DNA from: an uncultured Candidatus Saccharibacteria bacterium
Lineage (GTDB): Bacteria > Patescibacteriota > Saccharimonadia > Saccharimonadales > Saccharimonadaceae
NCBI GenBank assembly: GCA_937990725.1
Contig: CALKQS010000008.1
Location: 62,001-126,000, forward strand
Reading direction: 5' to 3'
Length of the DNA stretch: 64,000 nt
Each line of letters begins with the position of its first letter. Position 1 is the stretch's first letter. The position numbers and the translations under genes were made by a program. The notes under the pieces were generated by a model. That model was not told the DNA's origin. It was given only the letters and a program-made list of their open reading frames with translations, and ran no database searches. Of this stretch, positions 18,188 to 26,425 are shown piece by piece.

Positions 18188-18193
18188 TATAAT
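18188..18193 (+). promoter_or_regulatory. -10 box of permease operon
   Basis: TATAAT ending 6 nt before the ATG at 18200, only 27 nt after the RNA-repair stop. Confidence 0.6.
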
Positions 18194-18199
18194 AGAAGC

Positions 18200-19192
18200 A
18201 TGAAAATGATTCGTTGGTTGGCGAAGCGGTGGCGTCGCATTGTGGTAGTGGCTGGGGTGCTCGTTGGGATGGCTGCACTCCGCCTTGTGTCGGCACAAAC
18301 AGGGCAGTGGTCGCTGCCTGATCGATTACAAGACTGGATAACGCTGAGTTTGAGCGTGATGATCGAGGCGTTGCCATTCGTTATGCTGGGGATCTGCATC
18401 GCGATTGTAGTGCAAGTATGGCTGCCGGCCGAGCGCTTACTTGCCTATCTGCCGCAGCAGCCGTTGCTGCGCCGGGCTTGTTTGTCGCTCCTTGGTATTA
18501 CATTGCCAGTCTGTGAGTGTGGCAATGTCCCCCTAGCGCGCAGCCTGTTAGCAAAAGGGCTTACACCCAGTGAATCTCTCGTGTTTTTGCTTGCTGCACC
18601 AATCCTCAACCCAGTGACGATCATCACAACGCAGCAAGCATTCGCTGGTGATGCAACTATACTGTGGGCGCGAGTGCTTGGTGGCTTCGCTATTGCTAAT
18701 CTTGTTGGCTGGGTCTATGCACGCCGCCCAGCAGAGGAGCTATTGACCAGTACTTTTGTTGCTTCGTGCCAGGCAGATCATGTGCAGCAGAGCAAGCGAG
18801 TAGCAAGCCTTGCGATATTTCGACGTGAGGTGCAGGCGATGCTGCCAGCCTTGGTAGTTGGTGCAGGGTTAGCGGGTCTTGTGCAAGTGCTGGTGTCGCG
18901 CGAGGTATTGGTATCGCTGGGGAGCCAGCCAGTATGGTCGGTGATTGCAATGGTGGCATTGGCGTTTATCGTCTCAATTTGCTCTAATGTTGATGCGTTC
19001 TTTGCTTTGGCATTTCGCCAGACCTTTATGACCGGGGCACTTGTGAGTTTCTTGACCTTTGGCCCAATGATCGATATCAAGATGCTGAGCTTGCTGCGGA
19101 CGACGTATCGGCCGAGTGTACTGCTCCAAGTGAGTGCAATCATTGGGTTGGCATCGGTAACATTGGGGTTGGTGGTAAATTATGCGTTTTAA
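18200..19192 (+). CDS. YraQ-family (DUF318) permease
   Basis: 330-aa membrane protein with about eight hydrophobic segments. It carries the family signature LPVCECGNVPLARSLL (about 111-126) followed by AAPILNPVT (about 135-143), repeated later as SICSNVDAFFALAF. YraQ-type permeases pair with YcgQ-type partners, as here: the next gene starts 11 nt inside this one. The substrate is not established for the family; the conserved Cys-Glu-Cys suggests a metal or thiol-reactive solute. Confidence 0.9.
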   Translation: MKMIRWLAKRWRRIVVVAGVLVGMAALRLVSAQTGQWSLPDRLQDWITLSLSVMIEALPFVMLGICIAIVVQVWLPAERLLAYLPQQPLLRRACLSLLGITLPVCECGNVPLARSLLAKGLTPSESLVFLLAAPILNPVTIITTQQAFAGDATILWARVLGGFAIANLVGWVYARRPAEELLTSTFVASCQADHVQQSKRVASLAIFRREVQAMLPALVVGAGLAGLVQVLVSREVLVSLGSQPVWSVIAMVALAFIVSICSNVDAFFALAFRQTFMTGALVSFLTFGPMIDIKMLSLLRTTYRPSVLLQVSAIIGLASVTLGLVVNYAF

Positions 19193-19934
19193 GCTGGTCT
19201 TGTCCCGAGTTGCACAGCAACAAGGTATAATACTCCTTTTTGTCATTGCCGTGGTGACGCTGTGGCTAGCTGCGACTGGTCGTTTGACGCTCTATATTCA
19301 CCAGCGGTATGTCGTCTTTACGACCGTCATGGCAGCGGTGGCTCTGGCAATGGCGAGTGTGAGTATTATTGCGCAATCGCGCACCTACCAGCATACACAC
19401 TTTGCTTGGTGGCGTAGTATTACCGCGTGTGTGATGATATGCGTGGTCGCAAGTATGGCGCTGCTCGTCCCACCGACAGCACTAACGACAACAACAGCCA
19501 CACAACGTGGTATCAACAAAGGGGCAGTAGCTCAGCTATCTGCAGAGAAGCTATCGCACGCATCTATCTTTGCTCAGCGAGATTATTCGCATCTCACGAT
19601 CAAAGAATGGGCGGGGCTACTTGCCCAAACGCATGACAGCGCATTTTATCGTGGCAAGACAGTCAATTTGACGGGGTTCGTTACGCCAGATACAGCGGAT
19701 TCGCAGATTTTTTATGTATCGCGATTTGTCGTGACGTGTTGTGCGGTTGATGCGCAGGCGGTTGGCGTACCAGTCTATGCACCTGGGTGGCGTGAGCGCT
19801 ACCAGCCCAATAGTTGGGTAACAGTGACAGGCGATTTTGCCGCGCATCCACAGCAACATCGTCAGCAGCCGATTGTTGTTATGCCGCGCTCGATCACGCC
19901 AACAACTCAGCCAAAGGAGCCATATGAATACTAA
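19182..19934 (+). CDS. YcgQ-like (DUF1980 / TIGR03943) permease partner protein
   Basis: 250 aa. Three or four membrane segments in the first 110 residues, then an exposed domain with VNLTGFVTPDTADSQIFYVSRFVVTCC split over residues about 155-190: the GFV, F-x-RF and CCA elements are the family signature. It overlaps yraQ by 11 nt and the next gene by 11 nt, giving a tightly coupled operon. The Cys pair may bind a metal or redox partner, working with the CEC motif of the permease. Confidence 0.87.
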   Translation: MRFKLVLSRVAQQQGIILLFVIAVVTLWLAATGRLTLYIHQRYVVFTTVMAAVALAMASVSIIAQSRTYQHTHFAWWRSITACVMICVVASMALLVPPTALTTTTATQRGINKGAVAQLSAEKLSHASIFAQRDYSHLTIKEWAGLLAQTHDSAFYRGKTVNLTGFVTPDTADSQIFYVSRFVVTCCAVDAQAVGVPVYAPGWRERYQPNSWVTVTGDFAAHPQQHRQQPIVVMPRSITPTTQPKEPYEY

Positions 19935-21267
19935 AAGCTGGCGGTGGGTGCGCCAGCGATGGCGATTTTTGCTCGCCACGATTGGATTATTAATTACACT
20001 GAGTGTGTTCACGGTCCTGAGTTATCAACAGGGCCCGCGCTTGCGTCATGCAGTGCTGACAGATGACCCGAACACAGGCTACCAGACGCTCCAGCTGGAA
20101 TTCAATCAGCCAGTCAAGCCAATAGAACCCCATGCAATACAAATCACACCTCAGGCAGACTTTACAGCTACGACAAACAATGCAACTGTGACGGTTCAGT
20201 TTCGGCAGCGTTTGCTTAGTAACACCCAGTATCGCGTGGTGATTAATCAGGTAGCTAGCACCTATACACAACAGCTCGCGGTATTAGATCATCACTTTGA
20301 TACGCCACCAGCACAGCTCTACTATCTCAAGCACCGTGATCTTGCAGAGACAAAAACAGAATTCTACGCAGCACAAGCTACAGATACTATCGTGCAGATG
20401 AATCTGGCAACAAAGCATGAGAAGACACTTTACCAAGCAGCACAAATTGTCGAATATGCAGTGGTGGGTTCTCGTATTGTTGTCCACGCAATGAATGACA
20501 CGAAGGCTAGTGAATTGCATCAGGTTGAAACAAAAACTGGTGTTGTATCACCACTGCCTCTGCCCGGCAAAGGTACAGTGTCTCGCCTGAGAGCGATAGA
20601 TAATGGAACGGTAGGGTATCTCTTTGCAAAGGCGGATAGCAAAGACAAGACTAACAATCTTATTGTGCATGATATTGCAGCGCAGCGCCACCACACTATA
20701 CTTGGCCTTAACAGGCAGCCTTTACTAGTGTATGATTGGCGCCCAGTATCACGTGGCACAGCAATTGTGGTGCGAACTCGGGGTGAAGACGTACTGCTTG
20801 TTGACCCAACTGGAAAGCACGCTATGCAGCCACTTGGCCAGGCAGCGGCGCTTGGCGATGTATCGTATGATGGCAAAAGCATCATCATGATGAAAACGGG
20901 GGAGGGGTATTTTGCACTCAACTTAGAAAGTAGCAAAAAATCACCCATTACTCACCAACAAGGAAATGATGCTATATCATTAGCTGCATTTTTACATACT
21001 CGCAGTGGCTATAGTATGGAGGTAACGAGTGTCAATCAGCGGCACATCCTGCAGCGCCAAACAATACTCACCTACCCAGCCAAACGAGTGATTCATCAGA
21101 CAACACCGCCGGCATATACAACGAACATCACTGTGTCGCCAAATGATCAATATACCGCCATTGAGCAAAAAAGTACTGCTGATAGCTCCACCAAAACGCA
21201 CATTATCGATAATAAAACTGGCCAGACAGTGCACACACTTGATGGCAGGGCAGTAGTTTGGTTATAA
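19924..21267 (+). CDS. membrane-anchored protein with Ig-like and beta-propeller-like repeats
   Basis: 447 aa, no recognised family. Basic head, one membrane segment (about 18-35), then an Ig-like beta domain of the Big_5 kind (FNQPVKPIEPHAIQITP, then FRQRLLSNTQYRVVI). After that come five or six degenerate beta-propeller blades resembling TolB (repeated SYDGKSIIMMKTGEGYFALN, VSPNDQYTAIEQKS). Probably extracellular and membrane-tethered. The start is the ATG preceded by AAGGAG at 19924, not the earlier in-frame codons inside ycgQ. It is third in the yraQ/ycgQ operon, so it may assist that transporter. Confidence 0.65.
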   Translation: MNTKSWRWVRQRWRFLLATIGLLITLSVFTVLSYQQGPRLRHAVLTDDPNTGYQTLQLEFNQPVKPIEPHAIQITPQADFTATTNNATVTVQFRQRLLSNTQYRVVINQVASTYTQQLAVLDHHFDTPPAQLYYLKHRDLAETKTEFYAAQATDTIVQMNLATKHEKTLYQAAQIVEYAVVGSRIVVHAMNDTKASELHQVETKTGVVSPLPLPGKGTVSRLRAIDNGTVGYLFAKADSKDKTNNLIVHDIAAQRHHTILGLNRQPLLVYDWRPVSRGTAIVVRTRGEDVLLVDPTGKHAMQPLGQAAALGDVSYDGKSIIMMKTGEGYFALNLESSKKSPITHQQGNDAISLAAFLHTRSGYSMEVTSVNQRHILQRQTILTYPAKRVIHQTTPPAYTTNITVSPNDQYTAIEQKSTADSSTKTHIIDNKTGQTVHTLDGRAVVWL

Positions 21268-21412
21268 CGGATACTATAAGTAGATAAGACCTGAAGCGAC
21301 TATAAACTGCATCTTAAGAGTGGGAACTGTATCTGCGCTGAATCATGAAAAGTATATAATTGGTGTTTGCACAATGTTCCGGTATACTATAAGGGATATA
21401 GCGTAAAGGGAG

Positions 21413-22075
21413 ATGATGCCAATGCGAATGCGTGACAGACGACCAAGTGATCGCCCACGAGAGAAACTTGCGCGAGATGGAGCGGCTCGCTTGAGTGACC
21501 TCGAACTCCTTATGGCGATTATCGGCAGCGGTAATGCGCAAGCTGACGTTGGCAAAATTGCGCGTTGTGTACTGAAAGCCTTGCGCATGCATGGAGGTGA
21601 TCTGACTCATGAGGAACTCTCCAAGATTACTGGCCTTGGTGCGGCGAAGGTGACCGTGATTCTTGCAAATTTTGAGCTCGCACGGCGCTATCTGCTCAAA
21701 AGTGACCAGCCTATTATTGATGAGCCGAGCAAAGCAGCAGAGCAGCTCGCCGATATTCGCGACAAACGGCAGGAGCATTTTGTCTGCTTAACGCTTGATG
21801 GAGCGCATCGCTTGATCGCCAAACGCACAATTACCATTGGTACGCTAACTGCCAGCTTGGTGCACCCACGAGAAGTCTTTACGGACGCAATTGCCGACCG
21901 AGCGGCAGGGATCATTGTGGCGCATAATCACCCCAGTGGGCAGCTCATCGCAAGCCAAGCCGACCGGGAGACGACGCAGCGTCTGGCCGAGGCGGGTAAG
22001 CTGCTTGGCATCCAGCTGCTCGACCACCTTATCGTTACCAAACACGACTATATATCGATCATCAACGAAACATAA
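21413..22075 (+). CDS. radC: RadC family protein (JAMM/MPN domain)
   Basis: 220 aa. An N-terminal helix-hairpin-helix region (KITGLGAAKV, about 71-80) precedes a JAMM metalloprotease-like domain with E154 (HPREVF), H171xH173PSG and D184. The family is linked to DNA processing in competence and mobile DNA, though its activity is not settled. AAAGGGAG lies directly before a run of ATG codons, so 21413, 21416 and 21422 are all possible starts. Its own promoter (TATACT near 21383) gives a short leader. Confidence 0.92.
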   Translation: MMPMRMRDRRPSDRPREKLARDGAARLSDLELLMAIIGSGNAQADVGKIARCVLKALRMHGGDLTHEELSKITGLGAAKVTVILANFELARRYLLKSDQPIIDEPSKAAEQLADIRDKRQEHFVCLTLDGAHRLIAKRTITIGTLTASLVHPREVFTDAIADRAAGIIVAHNHPSGQLIASQADRETTQRLAEAGKLLGIQLLDHLIVTKHDYISIINET

Positions 22076-22086
22076 GGAATGACCTG

Positions 22087-22113
22087 TTAGCACTCTTGCA
22101 ATTAGAGTGCTAA
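22087..22113. promoter_or_regulatory. CIRCE operator (HrcA binding site) of dnaJ
   Basis: Perfect match to the CIRCE consensus: TTAGCACTC, 9 nt, GAGTGCTAA. The 9-nt centre contains the -35 TTGCAA (22096-22101), followed after 17 nt by the -10 TATACT (22119-22124). HrcA bound here would cover the -35 element. hrcA itself is outside the window. Confidence 0.95.
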
Positions 22114-22133
22114 TTGGCTATACTAAGACAGAT

Positions 22134-23252
22134 ATGGCGAAGCGAGATTATTATGAGGTGCTTGGTGTTGCCAAAAGCGCCAGCGATGATGACATCAAGC
22201 GGGCATTCCGCAAATTGGCAGTGAAGTACCACCCAGATAAAGCGGGTGGGAATGAAGAGAAATTCAAAGAAATTAATGAAGCGTATGAGGTCCTGAAGGA
22301 CAAGCAAAAGCGCCAGCGGTATGACCAATTTGGCCATGCAGGCGTTGGTGGTGCCAGCGGTAGTGGTGGCGGTAACCCATTCGCTGGTTTTGGCGACTTT
22401 GGCCAGGGGCAGAATATCCACTTTGATTTTGGTGATGGTGGCTTGGGAGATATCTTTGGCCAGTTCTTTGGTGGCGCTGCTGGTGGCAGTGCAAGCCAAG
22501 GTCCGTCGCGCGGTCGTGATGTTGAGACGAGTGTAACGCTCGAATTTGAAGAAGCGATCTTTGGTAAAGAAGTTGCCCTTGCACTAACGCTTGATGACGA
22601 ATGCGAGCATTGTCACGGTAGTACCGTCGAACCCGGCTCAAACCTTAAGAGCTGTCCAGATTGTAAAGGCACTGGCCAACGTGTGCGGACGATGAACACA
22701 ATGTTTGGCCCCATTCAGCAGGCGGTAACGTGTGAGACGTGCCAAGGCCGGGGACAGATTCCTGAGAAGGCCTGTACAGTCTGCCAAGGTAGCGGTGTAC
22801 AGCGCCGCGAGCAAACGATTACCGTCAAGATTCCCGCTGGTATCGATAATGGCTCGACGATTCGTCTCCGTGGTCGTGGCGAAGCTGTAGGTGGTGGCAG
22901 TAAGGGTGATCTCTATGTGCAGGTGCGGGTCAATCCACACAAGACGTTTAGCCGCGAAGGTGATGTAATCTTGAGTGAAGAGCATATTGGTATGGCAGAT
23001 GCAGCGCTCGGTGCCGAGCTCGACGTTAAGACGGTCGATGGGACGATTACAATGAAGGTGCCAGCTGGTACGCAATCGGGCACCGACTTCAAGCTATCTG
23101 GCCATGGCGTGCCGCACATGCGAAGCGACAAGCGTGGTCCCCATATTGTGACAGTAGTGGTCGACACCCCAACTAAACTAAACCGCCGCCAGAAGGAAAT
23201 CCTCCGCGAGTTTAATGACACATTAGGGCGGAAGGGGATATTTGGGTTGTAA
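22134..23252 (+). CDS. dnaJ: chaperone DnaJ
   Basis: Hsp40 co-chaperone that delivers unfolded clients to DnaK and stimulates its ATPase. 372 aa. J domain with HPD at 33-35; Gly/Phe-rich linker (about 70-130); four CxxCxGxG zinc-finger repeats (CEHCHGST, CPDCKGTG, CETCQGRG, CTVCQGSG); C-terminal client-binding domains. The ATG at 22134 (MAKRDYYEVLG) is used because earlier in-frame starts lie inside the CIRCE element. It is monocistronic here, without dnaK or grpE, and is heat-shock controlled through CIRCE. Confidence 0.97.
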   Translation: MAKRDYYEVLGVAKSASDDDIKRAFRKLAVKYHPDKAGGNEEKFKEINEAYEVLKDKQKRQRYDQFGHAGVGGASGSGGGNPFAGFGDFGQGQNIHFDFGDGGLGDIFGQFFGGAAGGSASQGPSRGRDVETSVTLEFEEAIFGKEVALALTLDDECEHCHGSTVEPGSNLKSCPDCKGTGQRVRTMNTMFGPIQQAVTCETCQGRGQIPEKACTVCQGSGVQRREQTITVKIPAGIDNGSTIRLRGRGEAVGGGSKGDLYVQVRVNPHKTFSREGDVILSEEHIGMADAALGAELDVKTVDGTITMKVPAGTQSGTDFKLSGHGVPHMRSDKRGPHIVTVVVDTPTKLNRRQKEILREFNDTLGRKGIFGL

Positions 23253-23409
23253 CTCCAGGTAGGTACTGGTGTAGAATTAAACTACTTGTGGTGAAGGGTT
23301 TGATTCTAACCTGTTTGCTGGGTGGTGTAACTTTGCTAGATCATTTCAAAATTCGATAATGGAAACGTGGCTTTGCTCACAGTGCTCTGCAAATATAAGA
23401 GAAAGAGTC

Positions 23410-23439
23410 TTGATTTATACGGTGGTTTATTGCTAAAAT
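23410..23439 (+). promoter_or_regulatory. promoter of the DUF1704/ATP-grasp cassette
   Basis: TTGATT (23410-23415), 18-nt spacer, extended TGC-TAAAAT (23434-23439), 9 nt before the ATG. The two downstream ATP-grasp genes follow without terminators, so this probably drives all of them. Confidence 0.55.
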
Positions 23440-23448
23440 AGCCTCACT

Positions 23449-25029
23449 ATGATGACGAGCCATACTCTCGAGGATAGACCACTTCCATCTCATGATATGC
23501 AGGCGAAAGAAGCTCGGCGTAGCCAGAATAGCTCCGTCGATATAGATCCTGAAGTGTTCCGAGGAAAGTACCAGGAGCTTGTCGAGCGATCACCGAAAGT
23601 CATTGAATCACTTGTTCCCGATCAAGAAAGCAAAGAAGCGGCAATTGACAGTCTAATTACAGGTAGTGCCACGTCTTTTCAACAAAAGTATCCAGTCATT
23701 GCGGAGTATTCCGACGAAGATTATACAACCATACAAGATACTACAGAAGCGCTGATATCTATGGCCGAGTCTATGTCAGAGCCAGAGAGGACAGTCTATC
23801 TCCAGGCGATTGAGGCTCGCAAGCAAGAGGCGAACTTGATAGTAGCGATGAGGGATTATAAAGCAGCAACAGACCCAATAGCAAGAGAAGCAGTAGCACA
23901 GCGTTTTATGGAGATAAATATTACGCTCTATGGTGAGCCAGATAAGACAACATATGAGTCATTACTCGGCGAAAAAATTGCCAACATCTTTCATAAAAAG
24001 CGTAGTCAAAGCGCTGAGATAATCTTTCAGGAGCTTCGGAATCTTCTTCCAGAAAATGTACTAGATGGTACACGTGTACAAGATCGATTTCGTCCATCTA
24101 CTGAGACCATGAGATGGATGAACGAAGTTGTTCATGGATTGTATGATAATATGCTTCGACATGTTGATAGCTATGTAGAAGCGCATAAATCGGAGCTTCA
24201 AATAGAATCACACGATGAGACGGTTATAAAAATCCAGCCGACACACCTTCAAGATATCTTTCGGAATATCTTGACTGAGGAATTCCTTGCGTCATCCAAA
24301 GAGCCTGAAGAAAGTAGCCAGACAGGTGATATACAACAGGATGCACAAGCTGCGACAGACTGGGATAATACCGAGACGAGAAGTGCTGAGAAAGATACGG
24401 ATTGGAAGATTGAGGTGACAGAGGCAAAATCAATCAATGTTGATCCAGACACAAGACATATCAGAATACCCCAAGACCGAGAAGCTATGTCTGTTAATGA
24501 AGTAAAACGACTAGTTGTGCACGAAATAGGTGTGCATGTCTTAACGCGAATGACTGGTGGTTCGACAAACCTTGAGCCGCTCGCACAGGGCTTAGCTGGT
24601 TTTAATGATACGCAAGAAGGGCTTGGGAAAGCAATGGAACACGCCCTTGAAGGAGAATATCAAGAAGCTGGTATAGATCACTATATTACTGCTGGGCTTG
24701 CCTATTTTGACAACAAGGACTTCAAAGATGCTTATGATGTGAAGTGGCGTCTCAAACTTCTCGAGAGCCTCAAGCCTGATCAAATACCAACACAAGCACA
24801 GATTGACAAAGCCAAGCAATGGGCAGCAAATACAACAATGCGTATCTACCGGGGTACTGATGACTTGCCACTATTTAAGGATCTCTGCTATTACAATGGG
24901 TCAAAAGAAGTATGGGAGTATCTAGAGAAAATTTGTGGTGATGATTTGCAGCTGAGTTTGTTGCTGGCTGGTAAAATTAATACCTCAAAGAAGCACCAGA
25001 GAGTCATACTTGAATCACATAGTACTTAA
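23449..25029 (+). CDS. DUF1704 family metallo-carboxypeptidase-like protein
   Basis: 526 aa. The C-terminal half is a gluzincin-like domain of the DUF1704 ('QEGLA motif') family. HExxxH is at H358-E359...H363 (VVHEIGVHVLTR), and QEGLG at 389-393 supplies the expected third metal ligand E390. The same family includes the eukaryotic tubulin-tail carboxypeptidases MATCAP/TMCP, which remove C-terminal Tyr or Glu. The catalytic residues look intact. The first 340 residues are helical and acidic, with no signal peptide, so it acts in the cytoplasm. It heads an AT-rich operon with ATP-grasp ligases, which suggests it trims what they add. Confidence 0.8.
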   Translation: MMTSHTLEDRPLPSHDMQAKEARRSQNSSVDIDPEVFRGKYQELVERSPKVIESLVPDQESKEAAIDSLITGSATSFQQKYPVIAEYSDEDYTTIQDTTEALISMAESMSEPERTVYLQAIEARKQEANLIVAMRDYKAATDPIAREAVAQRFMEINITLYGEPDKTTYESLLGEKIANIFHKKRSQSAEIIFQELRNLLPENVLDGTRVQDRFRPSTETMRWMNEVVHGLYDNMLRHVDSYVEAHKSELQIESHDETVIKIQPTHLQDIFRNILTEEFLASSKEPEESSQTGDIQQDAQAATDWDNTETRSAEKDTDWKIEVTEAKSINVDPDTRHIRIPQDREAMSVNEVKRLVVHEIGVHVLTRMTGGSTNLEPLAQGLAGFNDTQEGLGKAMEHALEGEYQEAGIDHYITAGLAYFDNKDFKDAYDVKWRLKLLESLKPDQIPTQAQIDKAKQWAANTTMRIYRGTDDLPLFKDLCYYNGSKEVWEYLEKICGDDLQLSLLLAGKINTSKKHQRVILESHST

Positions 25030-25043
25030 ACTAAATACAAGCA

Positions 25044-26411
25044 ATGAAAGTTCAATACGATAAAAGTTTAAAGATAGCAGGCGTTAGTATACAGCCATGG
25101 GCAAGAATTGGGCCTGAGCAGTGGTTTGATAATTACAAAATTGCTTCACTAGCTGGCTGGAATATGCGCAGTCAGAATGTAGAGCACATGAATAGTCTCG
25201 CTTATGTGCGCGATCAGTGCGAGAGACCTTATACAGGTGAACTAACTACACAGGCTCTTTTGCAAGACCCAATATTCCAAGATATGGTAATAACTCATTT
25301 GCCCGAGTATCATATTTTTACGTATAAACCTTTTGTAATTCCTGAGCGATTAAAACAAAGCAGTTTGCAATTTTTGCCTAGAAACGATATGTACGCGTTG
25401 GCTCAGAAGTTTGAGAATAAATCGTGGTTTCGGCGTATTTTTGCAGAGCGTCTTTGCAGCATTCCATCACATAAAATATACCCTTGGCGAGAAATGTTAT
25501 CGGATGAGGAATATTTTTCTAATCTCTGTGATGGACGCAGTAAGATTGTTTTGCAAGATGCTGCACTTGGTGGAGGGAAGGGGTCGTTTATTGTCGATAG
25601 CTTCGAGTCGTTCTGTTCTGCAATAAATACAATGCAAAATAGCAATGGTTTGGTTGGTGAGGTAGTTGTATCAGACTATATTGCTGATGGCCGTGATTGG
25701 TCGGTGCAGGGCGTTGTAACGCGCTACGGGGTCTTCATAGGGCCAGTGCAGCGGCAGATTATTGCAGACCCGAATTTATCAAATACAAGCATTCCTGGTA
25801 CTGAGAAGTTTTGCGGTATTGAAATATTAGCAGATGATCAACACACGTGGCAGAGTAGTCAGCTAACGAAAAATGCACGCGTTATAGGCCAGGAATTATA
25901 CGATAGAGGATATCGTGGTATTTTTGGTGTTGATTCTTTGGTGACGGATGATACAGTGTATACTATCGAAGTTAATGCACGCATTACGGGCGCTACACCG
26001 CTTCTTACAATGAGCTATAATGCAAAGAAGCATATCCCCTTCTATCTTCTTCATATCTTAGAGTTAACGAATGCCAATTATATTATTGAGGATAATTCAT
26101 ACAGTAATGACTATAATGATTGCGCGCTAATGGTGCTTCATCAACGAGACAGTGAGACAGGCATCGCCGACAGTCCTCGGTCGGGATTATATAATGAAAA
26201 GATGCAAATCATAGGCGATATAATGTCATTCGATAGGTCTTCTTCTGCAAAACAGGTTTTTGTACAGGATTATACAAGGAGCGAGAGGTCTATTGCGCGA
26301 GGGTCTCGATTGGCGTCTATATTTACTAATTTTCGTGTTATGGATGAAGAGGGTGTGCTTATGAGAGAATCAAGAAATATTATTGATATAATTGAAAATA
26401 GTTCGAAGTAA
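25044..26411 (+). CDS. ATP-grasp ligase, unassigned subfamily
   Basis: 455 aa. After a pre-ATP-grasp region (about 1-130) comes an ATP-grasp fold with a glycine-rich loop (QDAALGGGKGSFIV, about 171-184), IFGVDSL (about 293-299) and the metal-binding IEVNARITG (about 307-315), so E and N are present and the enzyme should be active. ATP-grasp enzymes join a carboxylate to an amine through an acyl phosphate. It begins 14 nt after the DUF1704 gene with no clear ribosome site. Base composition is AT-rich. Substrate unknown; carboxylate-amine or peptide ligase most likely. Confidence 0.75.
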   Translation: MKVQYDKSLKIAGVSIQPWARIGPEQWFDNYKIASLAGWNMRSQNVEHMNSLAYVRDQCERPYTGELTTQALLQDPIFQDMVITHLPEYHIFTYKPFVIPERLKQSSLQFLPRNDMYALAQKFENKSWFRRIFAERLCSIPSHKIYPWREMLSDEEYFSNLCDGRSKIVLQDAALGGGKGSFIVDSFESFCSAINTMQNSNGLVGEVVVSDYIADGRDWSVQGVVTRYGVFIGPVQRQIIADPNLSNTSIPGTEKFCGIEILADDQHTWQSSQLTKNARVIGQELYDRGYRGIFGVDSLVTDDTVYTIEVNARITGATPLLTMSYNAKKHIPFYLLHILELTNANYIIEDNSYSNDYNDCALMVLHQRDSETGIADSPRSGLYNEKMQIIGDIMSFDRSSSAKQVFVQDYTRSERSIARGSRLASIFTNFRVMDEEGVLMRESRNIIDIIENSSK

Positions 26412-26425
26412 ATAAATGTATCGCT

